Below, one piece after another: positions 33,942-43,645 of a DNA stretch of 64,000 bases. The position numbers were made by a program, and so were the translations under genes. The stretch is from Acholeplasmatales bacterium (GTDB lineage: Bacteria; Bacillota_I; Bacilli_A; Acholeplasmatales; Anaeroplasmataceae), in assembly GCA_900767915.1 (NCBI GenBank), contig CAAGAX010000015.1:61504-125503 (forward strand), in the 5' to 3' direction. The notes beneath the pieces are model-generated. The model saw only the letters and a list, made by a program, of their open reading frames with translations. It made no database searches and had not been told where the DNA came from. The number at the start of each line of letters is the position of its first letter. Position 1 is the stretch's first letter.

Positions 33942-35543
33942 ATGAAAATGAAAAAAATTTTATTAGGTGCATCTGCAATTGCCGTTGGTATTACACTTGC
34001 ATCATGTGGTGGTGGTAGTAATCCATCAGGTACTACAGCAAATGGTGGTACAGGTACAAAAGGAACTGTTCCACAATCTAATGTTGATCCAAGAAAATAT
34101 GAAGCAACAATTTGGGTTTCTGAAACTAAAGGTGTTACTGATTTAACTAAGGAACAAGTTGAAAGATTTAATAAAGAAAATCCAGACTATTCAATTAAGG
34201 CTACAATTAGAGGTATCTCAGAATCTGAAGCTGCAACTAATATGGTTACAGATGTTGAGACAGGACCAGATCTTTACTGCTTCGCACAAGATCAATTAAA
34301 CAGACTTATTAATGCAGGCGCATTATCTAAGCTTGGAGTAAAGGCATCAGAAACAGTTAAAAGTACAAATTCACAAAAAGCAGTAGCAGCTGCATCAGTT
34401 AATGGAGATTTATATTGTTATCCTATTACTGCTGATAATGGTTACTTTATGATTTATAATAAATCAGTAATCAGCGAAGCAAATGTTGGCAATCTTGAAG
34501 CAATGGTTCAAGAATGTGAAACAAAGGGATATAATTTCTCAATGGAAAATGAAACTTCAGGATGGTATCTTTCTTCTTGGTTCTTCGGAGCTGGATGTAA
34601 GTCAAACTGGACTACTAAAGCAGATGGAAGCTTTGCATCTGTTGATGACGATTTCTGTTCAGCAAATGGTTTAATCGCAATGGAAGGAATGTCACATTTA
34701 GTTAAATCTAAAAACTATGTATCATCTTCAAGTGCATCTGACTTTGGTGCTGCAATACCATCAGCAGTAGTTGTAACAGGTACATGGGGTGTTAAAACTG
34801 CTCAGGATATATTAGGTGATAATTTTGCATGTGCTAAGCTTCCTAAGTATCATGTTGATGGAAAAGAATATCAAATGGGTTCATTTAGTGGATTCAAATT
34901 AATGGGTGTTAAGCCTAGTAAAGATGCTAATAAGGCTGCTGCTTTACATAAGTTAGCTCAATATTTATCAAATGAAGCTTGTCAATTAGAAAGATTCGAA
35001 AAATTTGGATGGGGTCCTTCTAATACTGCAGCAGCACAATCAGAAAAGGTTTTAGCTGACGTTGGTCTTGAGGCTTTATCAGAGCAATTACCATATTCAA
35101 CAGTTCAAAATCAAATCCATGGTTCTTGGTGGGATATTGCTAAGGTTTTAGGTCAAGTAGCAAAAGATTCTAAATCAACTGATGATTTACAAGCTGGATT
35201 AGATACTTACAAAGCTGCTATTGATGCAATATTCTCAATGAGTGATGCTGAAAAGAGAGCATTTACTATAATTGGTTCTTTAAAAAATACTGAATGGAAA
35301 ACTGACTTCGAAATGGAAGAAACTGCAGAAAATAGTAATGTTTGGGTTTCAAAGGATACATTTACTATTACAGAAGATGATATCACAAATGGTCTAAATG
35401 AATTTAAGTGCCGTCAAGGTAAGTCTTGGGATGTTAGCTATGGTGCAGGTGCTGAGAATTTTAAGATTACTACTGCAGGTACATATAAGATTAAATTAAC
35501 AGTTACTGGTGATTCAGGAACAATTGAATTAATTGCACAATAA
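33942..35543 (+). CDS. Oligosaccharide-binding lipoprotein with extra C-terminal domain
   Basis: 533 aa. Lipobox LASC, then a low-complexity Gly/Ser/Thr linker, then a MalE-type solute-binding domain (about 50-440). The last ~90 residues are an added beta-rich domain with aromatic positions (SLKNTEW..DF.M, FKCRQGKSWDVSYG, AGTYKIKLTV), resembling starch- or carbohydrate-binding modules, which is unusual for a binding protein of an ABC importer. AAAGGAG lies about 10 bases before the first of two close ATGs. It feeds the permeases downstream; the hairpin at 35576-35612 probably makes it the most abundant product of the operon. Confidence 0.88.
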   Translation: MKMKKILLGASAIAVGITLASCGGGSNPSGTTANGGTGTKGTVPQSNVDPRKYEATIWVSETKGVTDLTKEQVERFNKENPDYSIKATIRGISESEAATNMVTDVETGPDLYCFAQDQLNRLINAGALSKLGVKASETVKSTNSQKAVAAASVNGDLYCYPITADNGYFMIYNKSVISEANVGNLEAMVQECETKGYNFSMENETSGWYLSSWFFGAGCKSNWTTKADGSFASVDDDFCSANGLIAMEGMSHLVKSKNYVSSSSASDFGAAIPSAVVVTGTWGVKTAQDILGDNFACAKLPKYHVDGKEYQMGSFSGFKLMGVKPSKDANKAAALHKLAQYLSNEACQLERFEKFGWGPSNTAAAQSEKVLADVGLEALSEQLPYSTVQNQIHGSWWDIAKVLGQVAKDSKSTDDLQAGLDTYKAAIDAIFSMSDAEKRAFTIIGSLKNTEWKTDFEMEETAENSNVWVSKDTFTITEDDITNGLNEFKCRQGKSWDVSYGAGAENFKITTAGTYKIKLTVTGDSGTIELIAQ

Positions 35544-35575
35544 TTTAATATTAGGTTATACAAATAAAACTATCT

Positions 35576-35612
35576 AAAAAGTAGGTTGTAGATTATCTAC
35601 AGCCTACTTTTT
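35576..35612 (+). terminator. Partial terminator or mRNA-stabilising hairpin
   Basis: A 17-bp stem (GTAGGTTGTAGA with TCTACAGCCTAC, one G-U, plus an A5/T5 extension) with a 3-base loop lies between the binding protein and the first permease. The T-run is short and within the stem. Such hairpins let the binding protein be made in excess over the membrane subunits. Confidence 0.7.
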
Positions 35613-35636
35613 AATTAAAAAAGGAGGTATATTGTT

Positions 35637-37163
35637 ATGAATTATTTGAACATATCAGATCTAGATTACCTTAAACTTGATTTTAAACATAAATTTGTTT
35701 ATAAATTTTTAATGTTTTTTATTTCTATTGGAAAATTTTTTAAACGAATTGGAATTAAAATTTTTAACAGTATTAAATTTTTGGGTCTAAAATTAGCAGA
35801 AATAGCCAAATTAATTGTTTTAACATTTAAAGATGGCTCATGGAAAACTAGAGTATCATATTTAATACTTGGCTTTGGTAATTTAACAAGAAAACAATGG
35901 GCTAAAGGTGTTTTATTTATATTATTTGAAGCTATTTTTATATTTTATATGATTACAACCGGTGGATATTGGTTATCTAAATGGGCTACATTAGGAACAG
36001 TTCAGGGTGGTCAAGTTTATGATGAAATTACTGATGGTTATATTTGGGTAGCTGGTGATGATTCATTTAAATGTCTATTGTACGGATTGATAACCATTTT
36101 ATTTATAATCGCTTTTATTGGAACTTGGATTATAAATATTAAGCAATGTCAAATTATGGATGAAATTGAAAGAGAAGGTAAGAAGGTTAAAAGTAATAAG
36201 GATGATTTAAGATCATTAGTTGATGATCAATTTCATAAAACTTTACTTGCCTTACCTGTATTAGGAATATTATTCTTTACAATAATGCCAATAATTTTTA
36301 TGATTCTAGTTGCATTTACTAATTATGATGTTAAACATGATGGTTATAGTAATCTATTTACATGGGTAGGCTTTGATAGTTTCAATTCATTATTTTCATT
36401 TAAAACTAGTTCTGGAAGCTTTTTTGCTACATTTGGTGAGGTTTTAGCTTGGACATTAATTTGGGCATTTTTCGCAACATTTACTAATTATTTCTTAGGA
36501 ATGCTTGTAGCAATGATGATTAACAAAAAAGGTATTCGTTTTAAAAAGCTTTGGAGAGGTATATTAGTTTTAACAATTGCTGTCCCTCAATTTATCTCAT
36601 TACTATATATGTCAAAACTATTCTCTAATAATGGTTTAGTAAATGGTTTTATTAATTCATTAGGTGGAGAAATAATAAAATTTTGGGATGTTGCTTGGAT
36701 TGCTAGAATAATGATAATCTTAATTAATATTTGGATTGGTATACCATATTTAATGTTAATTAGTACAGGAATTTTAATGAATATCCCAAATGATTTATAT
36801 GAATCTGCAAGAATAGATGGAGCTAACGCTTTTCAACAATATGCAAAGATTACATTGCCTTATATGCTATTTGTTACCGGCCCTTATTTATTAACTCAAT
36901 TTATTGGTAATCTAAATAATTTTAACGTTATATACCTTTTAACTGGTGGTAGACCTGATAAGGTTGATGGAGTTATTAATGGTACTGTAACAGGTGATAC
37001 AGATCTATTAATAACTTGGTTATATAAGATTGTTACAGGAGCAGAACCAAGCTATTATACAGCATCAATTATCGGTATTATCATTTTCTTGGTAGTTTCT
37101 ATCCTATCATTAATTGTTTATAACGTAATGCCATCTACAAAGAATGAGGAGGATTATTCATAA
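35637..37163 (+). CDS. Sugar ABC transporter permease, MalF-like
   Basis: 508 aa. Several membrane helices, a non-conserved N-terminal part with two helices and a periplasmic-type loop, then the core permease with the EAA loop ESARIDGANAFQQYAKITLPYM, which docks on the ATPase. Length fits MalF-type proteins with an extended N-terminus. AAGGAGG precedes the ATG. Its stop overlaps the next start by one base, so the two permeases are made in equal amounts. Confidence 0.92.
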   Translation: MNYLNISDLDYLKLDFKHKFVYKFLMFFISIGKFFKRIGIKIFNSIKFLGLKLAEIAKLIVLTFKDGSWKTRVSYLILGFGNLTRKQWAKGVLFILFEAIFIFYMITTGGYWLSKWATLGTVQGGQVYDEITDGYIWVAGDDSFKCLLYGLITILFIIAFIGTWIINIKQCQIMDEIEREGKKVKSNKDDLRSLVDDQFHKTLLALPVLGILFFTIMPIIFMILVAFTNYDVKHDGYSNLFTWVGFDSFNSLFSFKTSSGSFFATFGEVLAWTLIWAFFATFTNYFLGMLVAMMINKKGIRFKKLWRGILVLTIAVPQFISLLYMSKLFSNNGLVNGFINSLGGEIIKFWDVAWIARIMIILINIWIGIPYLMLISTGILMNIPNDLYESARIDGANAFQQYAKITLPYMLFVTGPYLLTQFIGNLNNFNVIYLLTGGRPDKVDGVINGTVTGDTDLLITWLYKIVTGAEPSYYTASIIGIIIFLVVSILSLIVYNVMPSTKNEEDYS

Positions 37164-38131
37164 TGAATTTTACTGAAAGTATAAAATTAAGAAGATTTAT
37201 TAATGAATCTAAAACAAAAAAATCTGAAAATAATCAAAGCTTTGTTCAAGATGATAGCATTGTTAAAAAAGAAAAGCATCATATGTCTCAAAAACTTTCT
37301 AGACGAATTTCTAATACTATCATTTATATAATATTAGTTTTGATGTCAATAATATGGTTATTTCCATTCTTTTGTCTTTTTTGTGAATCATTCCGTGTTG
37401 AATGTACATATCAAGTTGGATATATATGGCCAAAGCAATGGGGATTTGATAATTATATAAATTTATTTACTAAAACTGATTTTGGTATTTGGTTCAGAAA
37501 TACACTTATTACAGCAATTATTGTTTCAGTATTACAAACACTATTTGTACTAGCAATGAGCTACGGTTTATCTAGATTAAGATTTAATGGTCGTAAAGCT
37601 TTAATGAACATTATGTTAATTTTAGGAATGTTCCCAGGATTTTTAACATTAATTCTATTATATAAGCTTTTATCTTCATGGGGATTAACTACTGGTAATG
37701 CAATGTGGGGATTAATAATTGTGTATGTCGCTAGTAGTGGTATGGGATATTATGTTTCAAAGGGATTCTTTGATACAATTTCAAAATCACTTGATGAGGC
37801 TGCAAGAGTCGATGGTGCTACTCGTTTCCAAATTTTCTATAAGATTATTATTCCGCTATCAAAGCCAATTATCATTTATACAGTTTTAACAGCATTTATG
37901 GCACCTTGGGGTGATTTCGTTTTTGCTTCATATTTAGCACATGCTGATACAAATGGTATGAATGTAGCAGTTGGTTTACGTTATTTGATTTCAACTCCGC
38001 AAGGACTTGCTGATAATTATACAATGTTTTGTGCTGGTGGAATCGTTGTTGCCTTACCTGTAACTATTCTATTTATGTTCTTACAAAAGTACTATGTTGA
38101 AGGAGTTACTGGTGGCGCAGTTAAAGGATAG
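37163..38131 (+). CDS. Sugar ABC transporter permease, MalG-like
   Basis: 322 aa, six predicted membrane helices after a charged N-terminal segment of about 50 residues. EAA loop DEAARVDGATRFQIFYKIII and the C-terminal GGAVKG end are typical of MalG/GanQ permeases. Forms the channel with the MalF-like subunit. Confidence 0.92.
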   Translation: MNFTESIKLRRFINESKTKKSENNQSFVQDDSIVKKEKHHMSQKLSRRISNTIIYIILVLMSIIWLFPFFCLFCESFRVECTYQVGYIWPKQWGFDNYINLFTKTDFGIWFRNTLITAIIVSVLQTLFVLAMSYGLSRLRFNGRKALMNIMLILGMFPGFLTLILLYKLLSSWGLTTGNAMWGLIIVYVASSGMGYYVSKGFFDTISKSLDEAARVDGATRFQIFYKIIIPLSKPIIIYTVLTAFMAPWGDFVFASYLAHADTNGMNVAVGLRYLISTPQGLADNYTMFCAGGIVVALPVTILFMFLQKYYVEGVTGGAVKG

Positions 38132-38144
38132 GAGATAAAAGATT

Positions 38145-39278
38145 ATGGCTAATGTAAAATTAACAAATGTAAAAAAGGTTTATGATGGTGGCGTTGTAGC
38201 TGTACATGATTTTAACCTTGATATAAAGGATAAGGAATTTATAGTATTTGTCGGACCTTCTGGATGTGGTAAATCAACAACATTAAGAATGGTTGCTGGA
38301 CTTGAAGATATTAGTGAAGGAACAATTGAAATTGATGGAGAGGTTGTAAATGATTTACAGCCTAAGGATAGAAATATAGCAATGGTTTTCCAAAATTATG
38401 CATTATATCCTCATTTATCAGTTTTTGAAAATATGGCTTTTGCATTAAGATTAAAAAGACCAAAATTATCAAATGATGAAATCTATAATAGAGTAACAAA
38501 TGCAGCTGAGGTTTTAGGTATTACTGATTTATTATTACGTAAGCCAAGAGCCTTATCAGGTGGACAACGTCAAAGAGTTGCCATTGGACGTGCAATGGTT
38601 AGAGATTCTAAGGTTTTCTTAATGGATGAACCTTTATCAAATCTAGATGCAAAGCTTAGAAATCAAATGCGTGCTGAAATAATTTTGTTACGTAAAAAGA
38701 TTGATACAACCTTCATTTATGTTACACATGATCAAACTGAAGCAATGACTTTAGGTGATAGAATTGTTATTATGAAGCTTGGATTTATTCAACAGGTAGG
38801 TACACCTACAGAGGTATTTGAAATGCCAAAGAATTTATTCGTTGCTGAATTTATTGGTGCACCTAAGATGAACATTTTCAAAACACAATTAGTTTATGAA
38901 AATGGTGAATATTATGTAACTCCATTTGGTTCTAAGATTAAGGTTGATGGACCAAAGGCAAAAATGCTTGCTGAAAGGAATATTCAATCTAGAGATATTT
39001 TATTAGGTGTTAGACCAGAACATATGGTTTTGAAGAAAGAAAAGAGTGATTCTACAATTTTATCTACTTTAGTTGTAAATGAAATGATGGGTTCTGAAGT
39101 TCATCTACATCTAAAGCATAAGGATGGAACTGAAATAATCATGAGAATACCAACAATGAATTTATCTATTGAGGAAAGAGCTTCACTTGTTCCTGGTAAG
39201 GAGATAAATTTAACATTTGAAGGAAGCGTAATGCATTTCTTTGATCCAGAATCAACAAACAATTTACTTGTTGATTAA
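38145..39278 (+). CDS. Sugar ABC transporter ATPase, MsmX/MalK-like
   Basis: 377 aa. Walker A GPSGCGKST, signature LSGGQRQR, Walker B VFLMDEPLSNLD, His switch YVTHDQ, then the MalK-type regulatory OB domain (about 240-377). Powers the importer in the same operon and, like MsmX, may serve other sugar permeases in the cell (inference). GGAGAT precedes the ATG. Confidence 0.93.
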   Translation: MANVKLTNVKKVYDGGVVAVHDFNLDIKDKEFIVFVGPSGCGKSTTLRMVAGLEDISEGTIEIDGEVVNDLQPKDRNIAMVFQNYALYPHLSVFENMAFALRLKRPKLSNDEIYNRVTNAAEVLGITDLLLRKPRALSGGQRQRVAIGRAMVRDSKVFLMDEPLSNLDAKLRNQMRAEIILLRKKIDTTFIYVTHDQTEAMTLGDRIVIMKLGFIQQVGTPTEVFEMPKNLFVAEFIGAPKMNIFKTQLVYENGEYYVTPFGSKIKVDGPKAKMLAERNIQSRDILLGVRPEHMVLKKEKSDSTILSTLVVNEMMGSEVHLHLKHKDGTEIIMRIPTMNLSIEERASLVPGKEINLTFEGSVMHFFDPESTNNLLVD

Positions 39279-39299
39279 TTTATGATTTACTTGATGGTT

Positions 39300-39339
39300 A
39301 AGGATAAGTGGCCTTGTGCTTACTTATCCTTATTTTTTT
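39300..39339 (+). terminator. Terminator after the importer ATPase gene
   Basis: 10-bp stem AAGGATAAGT/ACTTATCCTT with a 12-base loop followed by seven T. The pullulanase gene starts 28 bases later without a visible promoter, so it probably depends on read-through. Confidence 0.8.
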
Positions 39340-39366
39340 AAAAAAATTTAAATTTAGGAGAACTTT

Positions 39367-42051
39367 ATGAAGAAAATAATTGGTATATTATTTATATTAT
39401 TAACATCCATTACTTTATTTTCCTGTGCAAATAACTCTTCAGACTTAACTACTAGTAATAGTACAAATAATGAAAATAAGGAATATAATGAAGCAATAGG
39501 TTTTTCTTTCCATTATTATAGAAGTGATGCTGATTATAATAATTACAATATGTGGATATGGGAAAATGGTGTAGAGGGAAAGGATTATGCATTTACTGGT
39601 GTTGACGATTATGGTGCATATATGACTTTTTCATGGAATGACTTCAGTAAAAATTTAAAAAATGGCTCTATTAATTTTATTGTTAAGGAAGCTAAAGTAT
39701 GGGCTGATAATCCAATAAAGGATGTAGATGCGGATAGAAGTGTAACATTTTCAAGTATGGAATTTTCACATGAGGATGGCTTATATCATATTTATTTAAA
39801 AAGTAAAGACGAGAAGATATATGGTGTTAAGCAAGAAGTAGGTGAAGAAATAACAAAGGCTTTATTTGATGTTGATAATAGTACTAAAAAAGTAAGACTT
39901 AATATTGCAACTAATAAAGCTGCATCTTTAATTGAGGTAAAAAATAAAGGTAATACTATTATTTCTACAAATAATTTAGATGAAACAAAGGTTATAAAGA
40001 AAACAGATACTGAATTGGTTTATCTTTTTGATGAAATGCCTGATATTAGTTCAAAATATATTGTTTCAGTTACATTTTCTAATTCTCTAAAAATTAAATC
40101 TACAGTCGCAAGCGTTTCAGAATTGTATTCATCAAGTATTTTTAATGAGAATTATTATTATGATGGAGAATTAGGTGCGATATATTCGAAGGAAGAAACA
40201 ACATTTAAGGTTTGGTCACCTGTTTCAACTAATATAGAGCTTAGGATATATGATTCAGGTACTCCTGAAAAAATTGATGTTAATGGAAAAATGGTATCTC
40301 TTGCTGGTGGTAATAATTCTTATAAATCATATCAAATGCTTAAGGGGGCTAAAGGAGTTTGGAGCTTAACCATAAAAGAGGATTTAGAAGGAAAATATTA
40401 TACTTATTCAGTTACAAATAATTCCTATAGGTCATATGAAATAGTTGATCCATATGCTAAATCAGCTGGTATTAATGGTCTTAGAGGTATGATTGTAGAT
40501 TTTGAAAAGACTAATCCTTTAGGATGGAATGATGTTAATGTTATAGATTATAAATCTCAAAGCTTAACTGTATATGAATGTCATATTGCTGATTTAACTA
40601 GCTCATCAACTTGGAATGGGGATTCAAATAAAGCAAAGACATTTGAAGGATTCTATCAAAGTGGTACAACTTATACTTCAGATAATACTACAGTTAAAAC
40701 AGGATTTGATCATATAAAAGAATTAGGTGTTAATACTGTTCAGCTACTTCCTATTTTTGATCAAGCAAATGATGAAAGATTAGAAAATAGAACATATAAT
40801 TGGGGCTACAATCCTTTAAATTATAATGTATTAGAAGGTGCTTATTCATCTGATCCATATGATGGTTATGCAAGAATAAAAGAATTTAAGGAATTAGTTA
40901 AGGCTTATAATGAGGCTGGAATTAATATTGTTATGGATGTTGTTTATAATCATATGAATTCTTTAGCTAAATCTAATTTTGATGTTTTAATGCCTAAGTA
41001 TTATTTTAGATATTCAAATGGTGCAATATCTAATGGCTCAGGATGTGGTAATGAAACTGCTTCAGATAGACTAATGTTTAGAAAGTTTATGATGGATTCA
41101 ACAGAATTTTTAGCTAGTGAATATAAGCTAGCTGGCTTCCGTTTTGATTTAATGGGACTTCACGATATTGAAACAATGAATGAATTAACAAATAATCTAC
41201 ATGATAATGTAAATTCTTCAATTACTATTTATGGTGAACCTTGGACTGGTGGTACAACAACTTTAACTCAAAATTTGCAAGCCACTCAAGCAAATTTATC
41301 AAAATTTGAAGGCTTTGGTTGTTTTAATGATAAATTGAGAGATTCTCTTATAAAGGGAGGTCTTTCAGCTAAAACTGATAAGGGCTGGATTACTGAAACT
41401 AAAAAGGCATCAGCTACAAACGATATAATTTCTGGTTTGATTGGAAGTCAAACTGTTTTAGGAAATGACCCATATAAAACAATTAATTATGTAACATGTC
41501 ATGATAATTATACTTTATATGATAGAATTAAAGCTTGTGGAATTACTGATGAAGAAACTATCAAAAATATGGCAGTATTAGCTAATTCCTTAGTATTTAC
41601 TTCTCAGGGTGTTTCATTTATGCTATCAGGTGAAGAATTTTTAAGAACAAAGGGAGGAAACTCTAATTCCTACAATGCTTCATATAAGGTTAATGAGCTT
41701 GATTATTCTTTAAAAATTAAAAATATGGATGTATTTAAAAATTACCAAAAGCTTATTTCTCTAAAACAAAATTCTAATTTATTTGCGAGAACAAAGGAAC
41801 AATGTAAAGCCATAAAAATTAATACTAATAGTGATAAGAGCCTAATTTATTTTGATTTAGTTGATGATGAAAAAAAGCTTCAATATAGATTCGCTTTTAG
41901 TAATGGTTATAAAACTACATTAGAAAAGAAAGTTGATTTTAGTGGCTATACTTTATATCTTGATACTTTAAATAAAGAAAATCTTACCTTATCTAGTGAT
42001 ACAGTTTTAGATGAATTAGAAGTTATTATAGCTTATAAATCAATAGAATAA
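39367..42051 (+). CDS. Type I pullulanase lipoprotein (GH13)
   Basis: 894 aa. Lipobox LFSC, anchored at the surface. N-terminal region around 45-150 (FHYYRSDADYNNYNMWIWE) fits a CBM41 starch-binding module; next a CBM48-like domain; then the GH13 barrel with the type I pullulanase signature YNWGYNP. Catalytic residues: nucleophile Asp594 (GFRFDLMG), acid/base Glu624 (YGEPWTGG) and Asp713 (TCHDNYTLYD). It removes alpha-1,6 branches from pullulan, amylopectin or glycogen, complementing the GH13 amylase. Confidence 0.93.
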   Translation: MKKIIGILFILLTSITLFSCANNSSDLTTSNSTNNENKEYNEAIGFSFHYYRSDADYNNYNMWIWENGVEGKDYAFTGVDDYGAYMTFSWNDFSKNLKNGSINFIVKEAKVWADNPIKDVDADRSVTFSSMEFSHEDGLYHIYLKSKDEKIYGVKQEVGEEITKALFDVDNSTKKVRLNIATNKAASLIEVKNKGNTIISTNNLDETKVIKKTDTELVYLFDEMPDISSKYIVSVTFSNSLKIKSTVASVSELYSSSIFNENYYYDGELGAIYSKEETTFKVWSPVSTNIELRIYDSGTPEKIDVNGKMVSLAGGNNSYKSYQMLKGAKGVWSLTIKEDLEGKYYTYSVTNNSYRSYEIVDPYAKSAGINGLRGMIVDFEKTNPLGWNDVNVIDYKSQSLTVYECHIADLTSSSTWNGDSNKAKTFEGFYQSGTTYTSDNTTVKTGFDHIKELGVNTVQLLPIFDQANDERLENRTYNWGYNPLNYNVLEGAYSSDPYDGYARIKEFKELVKAYNEAGINIVMDVVYNHMNSLAKSNFDVLMPKYYFRYSNGAISNGSGCGNETASDRLMFRKFMMDSTEFLASEYKLAGFRFDLMGLHDIETMNELTNNLHDNVNSSITIYGEPWTGGTTTLTQNLQATQANLSKFEGFGCFNDKLRDSLIKGGLSAKTDKGWITETKKASATNDIISGLIGSQTVLGNDPYKTINYVTCHDNYTLYDRIKACGITDEETIKNMAVLANSLVFTSQGVSFMLSGEEFLRTKGGNSNSYNASYKVNELDYSLKIKNMDVFKNYQKLISLKQNSNLFARTKEQCKAIKINTNSDKSLIYFDLVDDEKKLQYRFAFSNGYKTTLEKKVDFSGYTLYLDTLNKENLTLSSDTVLDELEVIIAYKSIE

Positions 42052-42083
42052 TTAATAAAATTATTTAAAATATTAGCTTCATA

Positions 42084-42111
42084 TTGAGATTTTTTTTAGT
42101 TTTGTTATAAT
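42084..42111 (+). promoter_or_regulatory. Promoter of galT-galK
   Basis: TTGAGA (42084-42089), 16-bp spacer, TATAAT (42106-42111), about 30 bases before the galT ATG. Confidence 0.65.
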
Positions 42112-42142
42112 TTTTATATAGAAATTTTTGGGGGAATTTAAT

Positions 42143-43636
42143 ATGAGTTATGAGCTATTAGCGAAAAAGCTTTCCTTTTATGCTACCATTCATTTGGGAG
42201 TTAATTCATTAGATAGAATTTATATTGAGAATTTATTACTTGGTGAATTTAATTGTAATACTCCTAGTAATGAAGAGGTTAATTTAAAGGAAATAGAGGA
42301 ATTAACAGTTCCTGATTTATTATTAGAAGAATTATATAGTCTTAGAGGAAATAAAGAAGATAATCTTAGATACGGTACTAAGATAATGGGTATGATTACA
42401 CCTAGTCCATCAGTAGTAAATGATAAGTTTTGGGATTATCGAAATAAAGGATTAAATGATTATTCTTTAAATTATTTATATAATTTATGTATTAAAAATA
42501 ATTATATTCAAAAGACAGCTATTGATAAAAATATCAAATGGAAGTATGAACCATTTAATAATTTTATAGAAATAACTATTAATTTATCAAAGCCTGAAAA
42601 GAATAACAAGGATATTGCTGCTCTAGTCTCTAAAAAGGACGATAATAAATATCCTAAATGCTTATTATGTGTTGAAAATTTAGGATTTATGGGTAATTCT
42701 AATCATCCTGCTAGACAAAATATTAGAATTATACCTATGATATTAAATGATGAAAAATTCTTTATGCAATATTCACCATATGCTTATTATGATCATCATG
42801 TAATTATAATTAATGAAAAACATATTCCAATGCATATATCTAAAGAAACATTTAAAAGACATGCCGATTTTGTTGATTTGATTCCGGAATATTTTATTGG
42901 TTCTAATGCTGATTTACCAATTGTAGGTGGTTCTATTCTATCTCATGAGCATTATCAGGGTGGAGGGCATTTAATGCCATTAATGTATGCTCATGATCGA
43001 TTTGTAGTTGAAACAAGAAATAATGATTTAAAAATAAGCTATTTAGACTGGTTTAATTCTTGTATATGTGTTAAAAGTAAAAATAAGGATGATTTAATTG
43101 ATGCCTTAGATAAGATTAGATTAAACTGGGAAAATTATGATGATGTAGTATGTAATATTATTTCTAATACTAATGGAATAAGACATAATGCGATCACTCC
43201 TATTATGAGGAAGGTGGATGATTTATATATTGGATATGTTATCTTAAGAAATAATCGTTGTGATGATGAATATCCTTTAGGTATTTTCCATGCTCATAGT
43301 GAATATCACAATATTAAAAGTGAAGGAATTGGGCTTATAGAGGCAATGGGATTATTTATTCTTCCTGGAAGATTAAATAGACAATGTAATGAATTAGAAT
43401 ATATATTAGAAAATAATATAGATTTTGATGAATACATTAAGAATCATCCTGATATGGAAATTCATAAAAATATGTATACTATAATTAAAAATAATAATAT
43501 TAATAATTATAAGAAGGCTATTAAGGATTATATTAATGATGTATGTATCAATATCCTAATGAATACTGCAGTATTTAAGGATACTGATATAGGTAATGAT
43601 CATGCGTTAATGTTCATTAAGGGATTGGATTTATAA
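42143..43636 (+). CDS. galT: UDP-glucose:hexose-1-phosphate uridylyltransferase, type 2
   Basis: 497 aa from ATG 42143, which has GGGGGA 8 bases upstream; an in-frame TTG at 42128 overlaps that site and is rejected. Length and the motif GGSILSHEHYQGG identify the Gram-positive type 2 GalT, distinct from the ~350 aa E. coli type. It exchanges UMP between UDP-glucose and galactose-1-phosphate in the Leloir pathway. Paired with galK 9 bases downstream; no galE is present in the window. Confidence 0.93.
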   Translation: MSYELLAKKLSFYATIHLGVNSLDRIYIENLLLGEFNCNTPSNEEVNLKEIEELTVPDLLLEELYSLRGNKEDNLRYGTKIMGMITPSPSVVNDKFWDYRNKGLNDYSLNYLYNLCIKNNYIQKTAIDKNIKWKYEPFNNFIEITINLSKPEKNNKDIAALVSKKDDNKYPKCLLCVENLGFMGNSNHPARQNIRIIPMILNDEKFFMQYSPYAYYDHHVIIINEKHIPMHISKETFKRHADFVDLIPEYFIGSNADLPIVGGSILSHEHYQGGGHLMPLMYAHDRFVVETRNNDLKISYLDWFNSCICVKSKNKDDLIDALDKIRLNWENYDDVVCNIISNTNGIRHNAITPIMRKVDDLYIGYVILRNNRCDDEYPLGIFHAHSEYHNIKSEGIGLIEAMGLFILPGRLNRQCNELEYILENNIDFDEYIKNHPDMEIHKNMYTIIKNNNINNYKKAIKDYINDVCINILMNTAVFKDTDIGNDHALMFIKGLDL

Positions 43637-43645
43637 GGAGTAGTT

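Noticed and set aside
34483..34674. 63-codon + strand frame within the binding-protein gene
   Set aside because: Out-of-frame shadow of a solid gene, no ribosome binding site.
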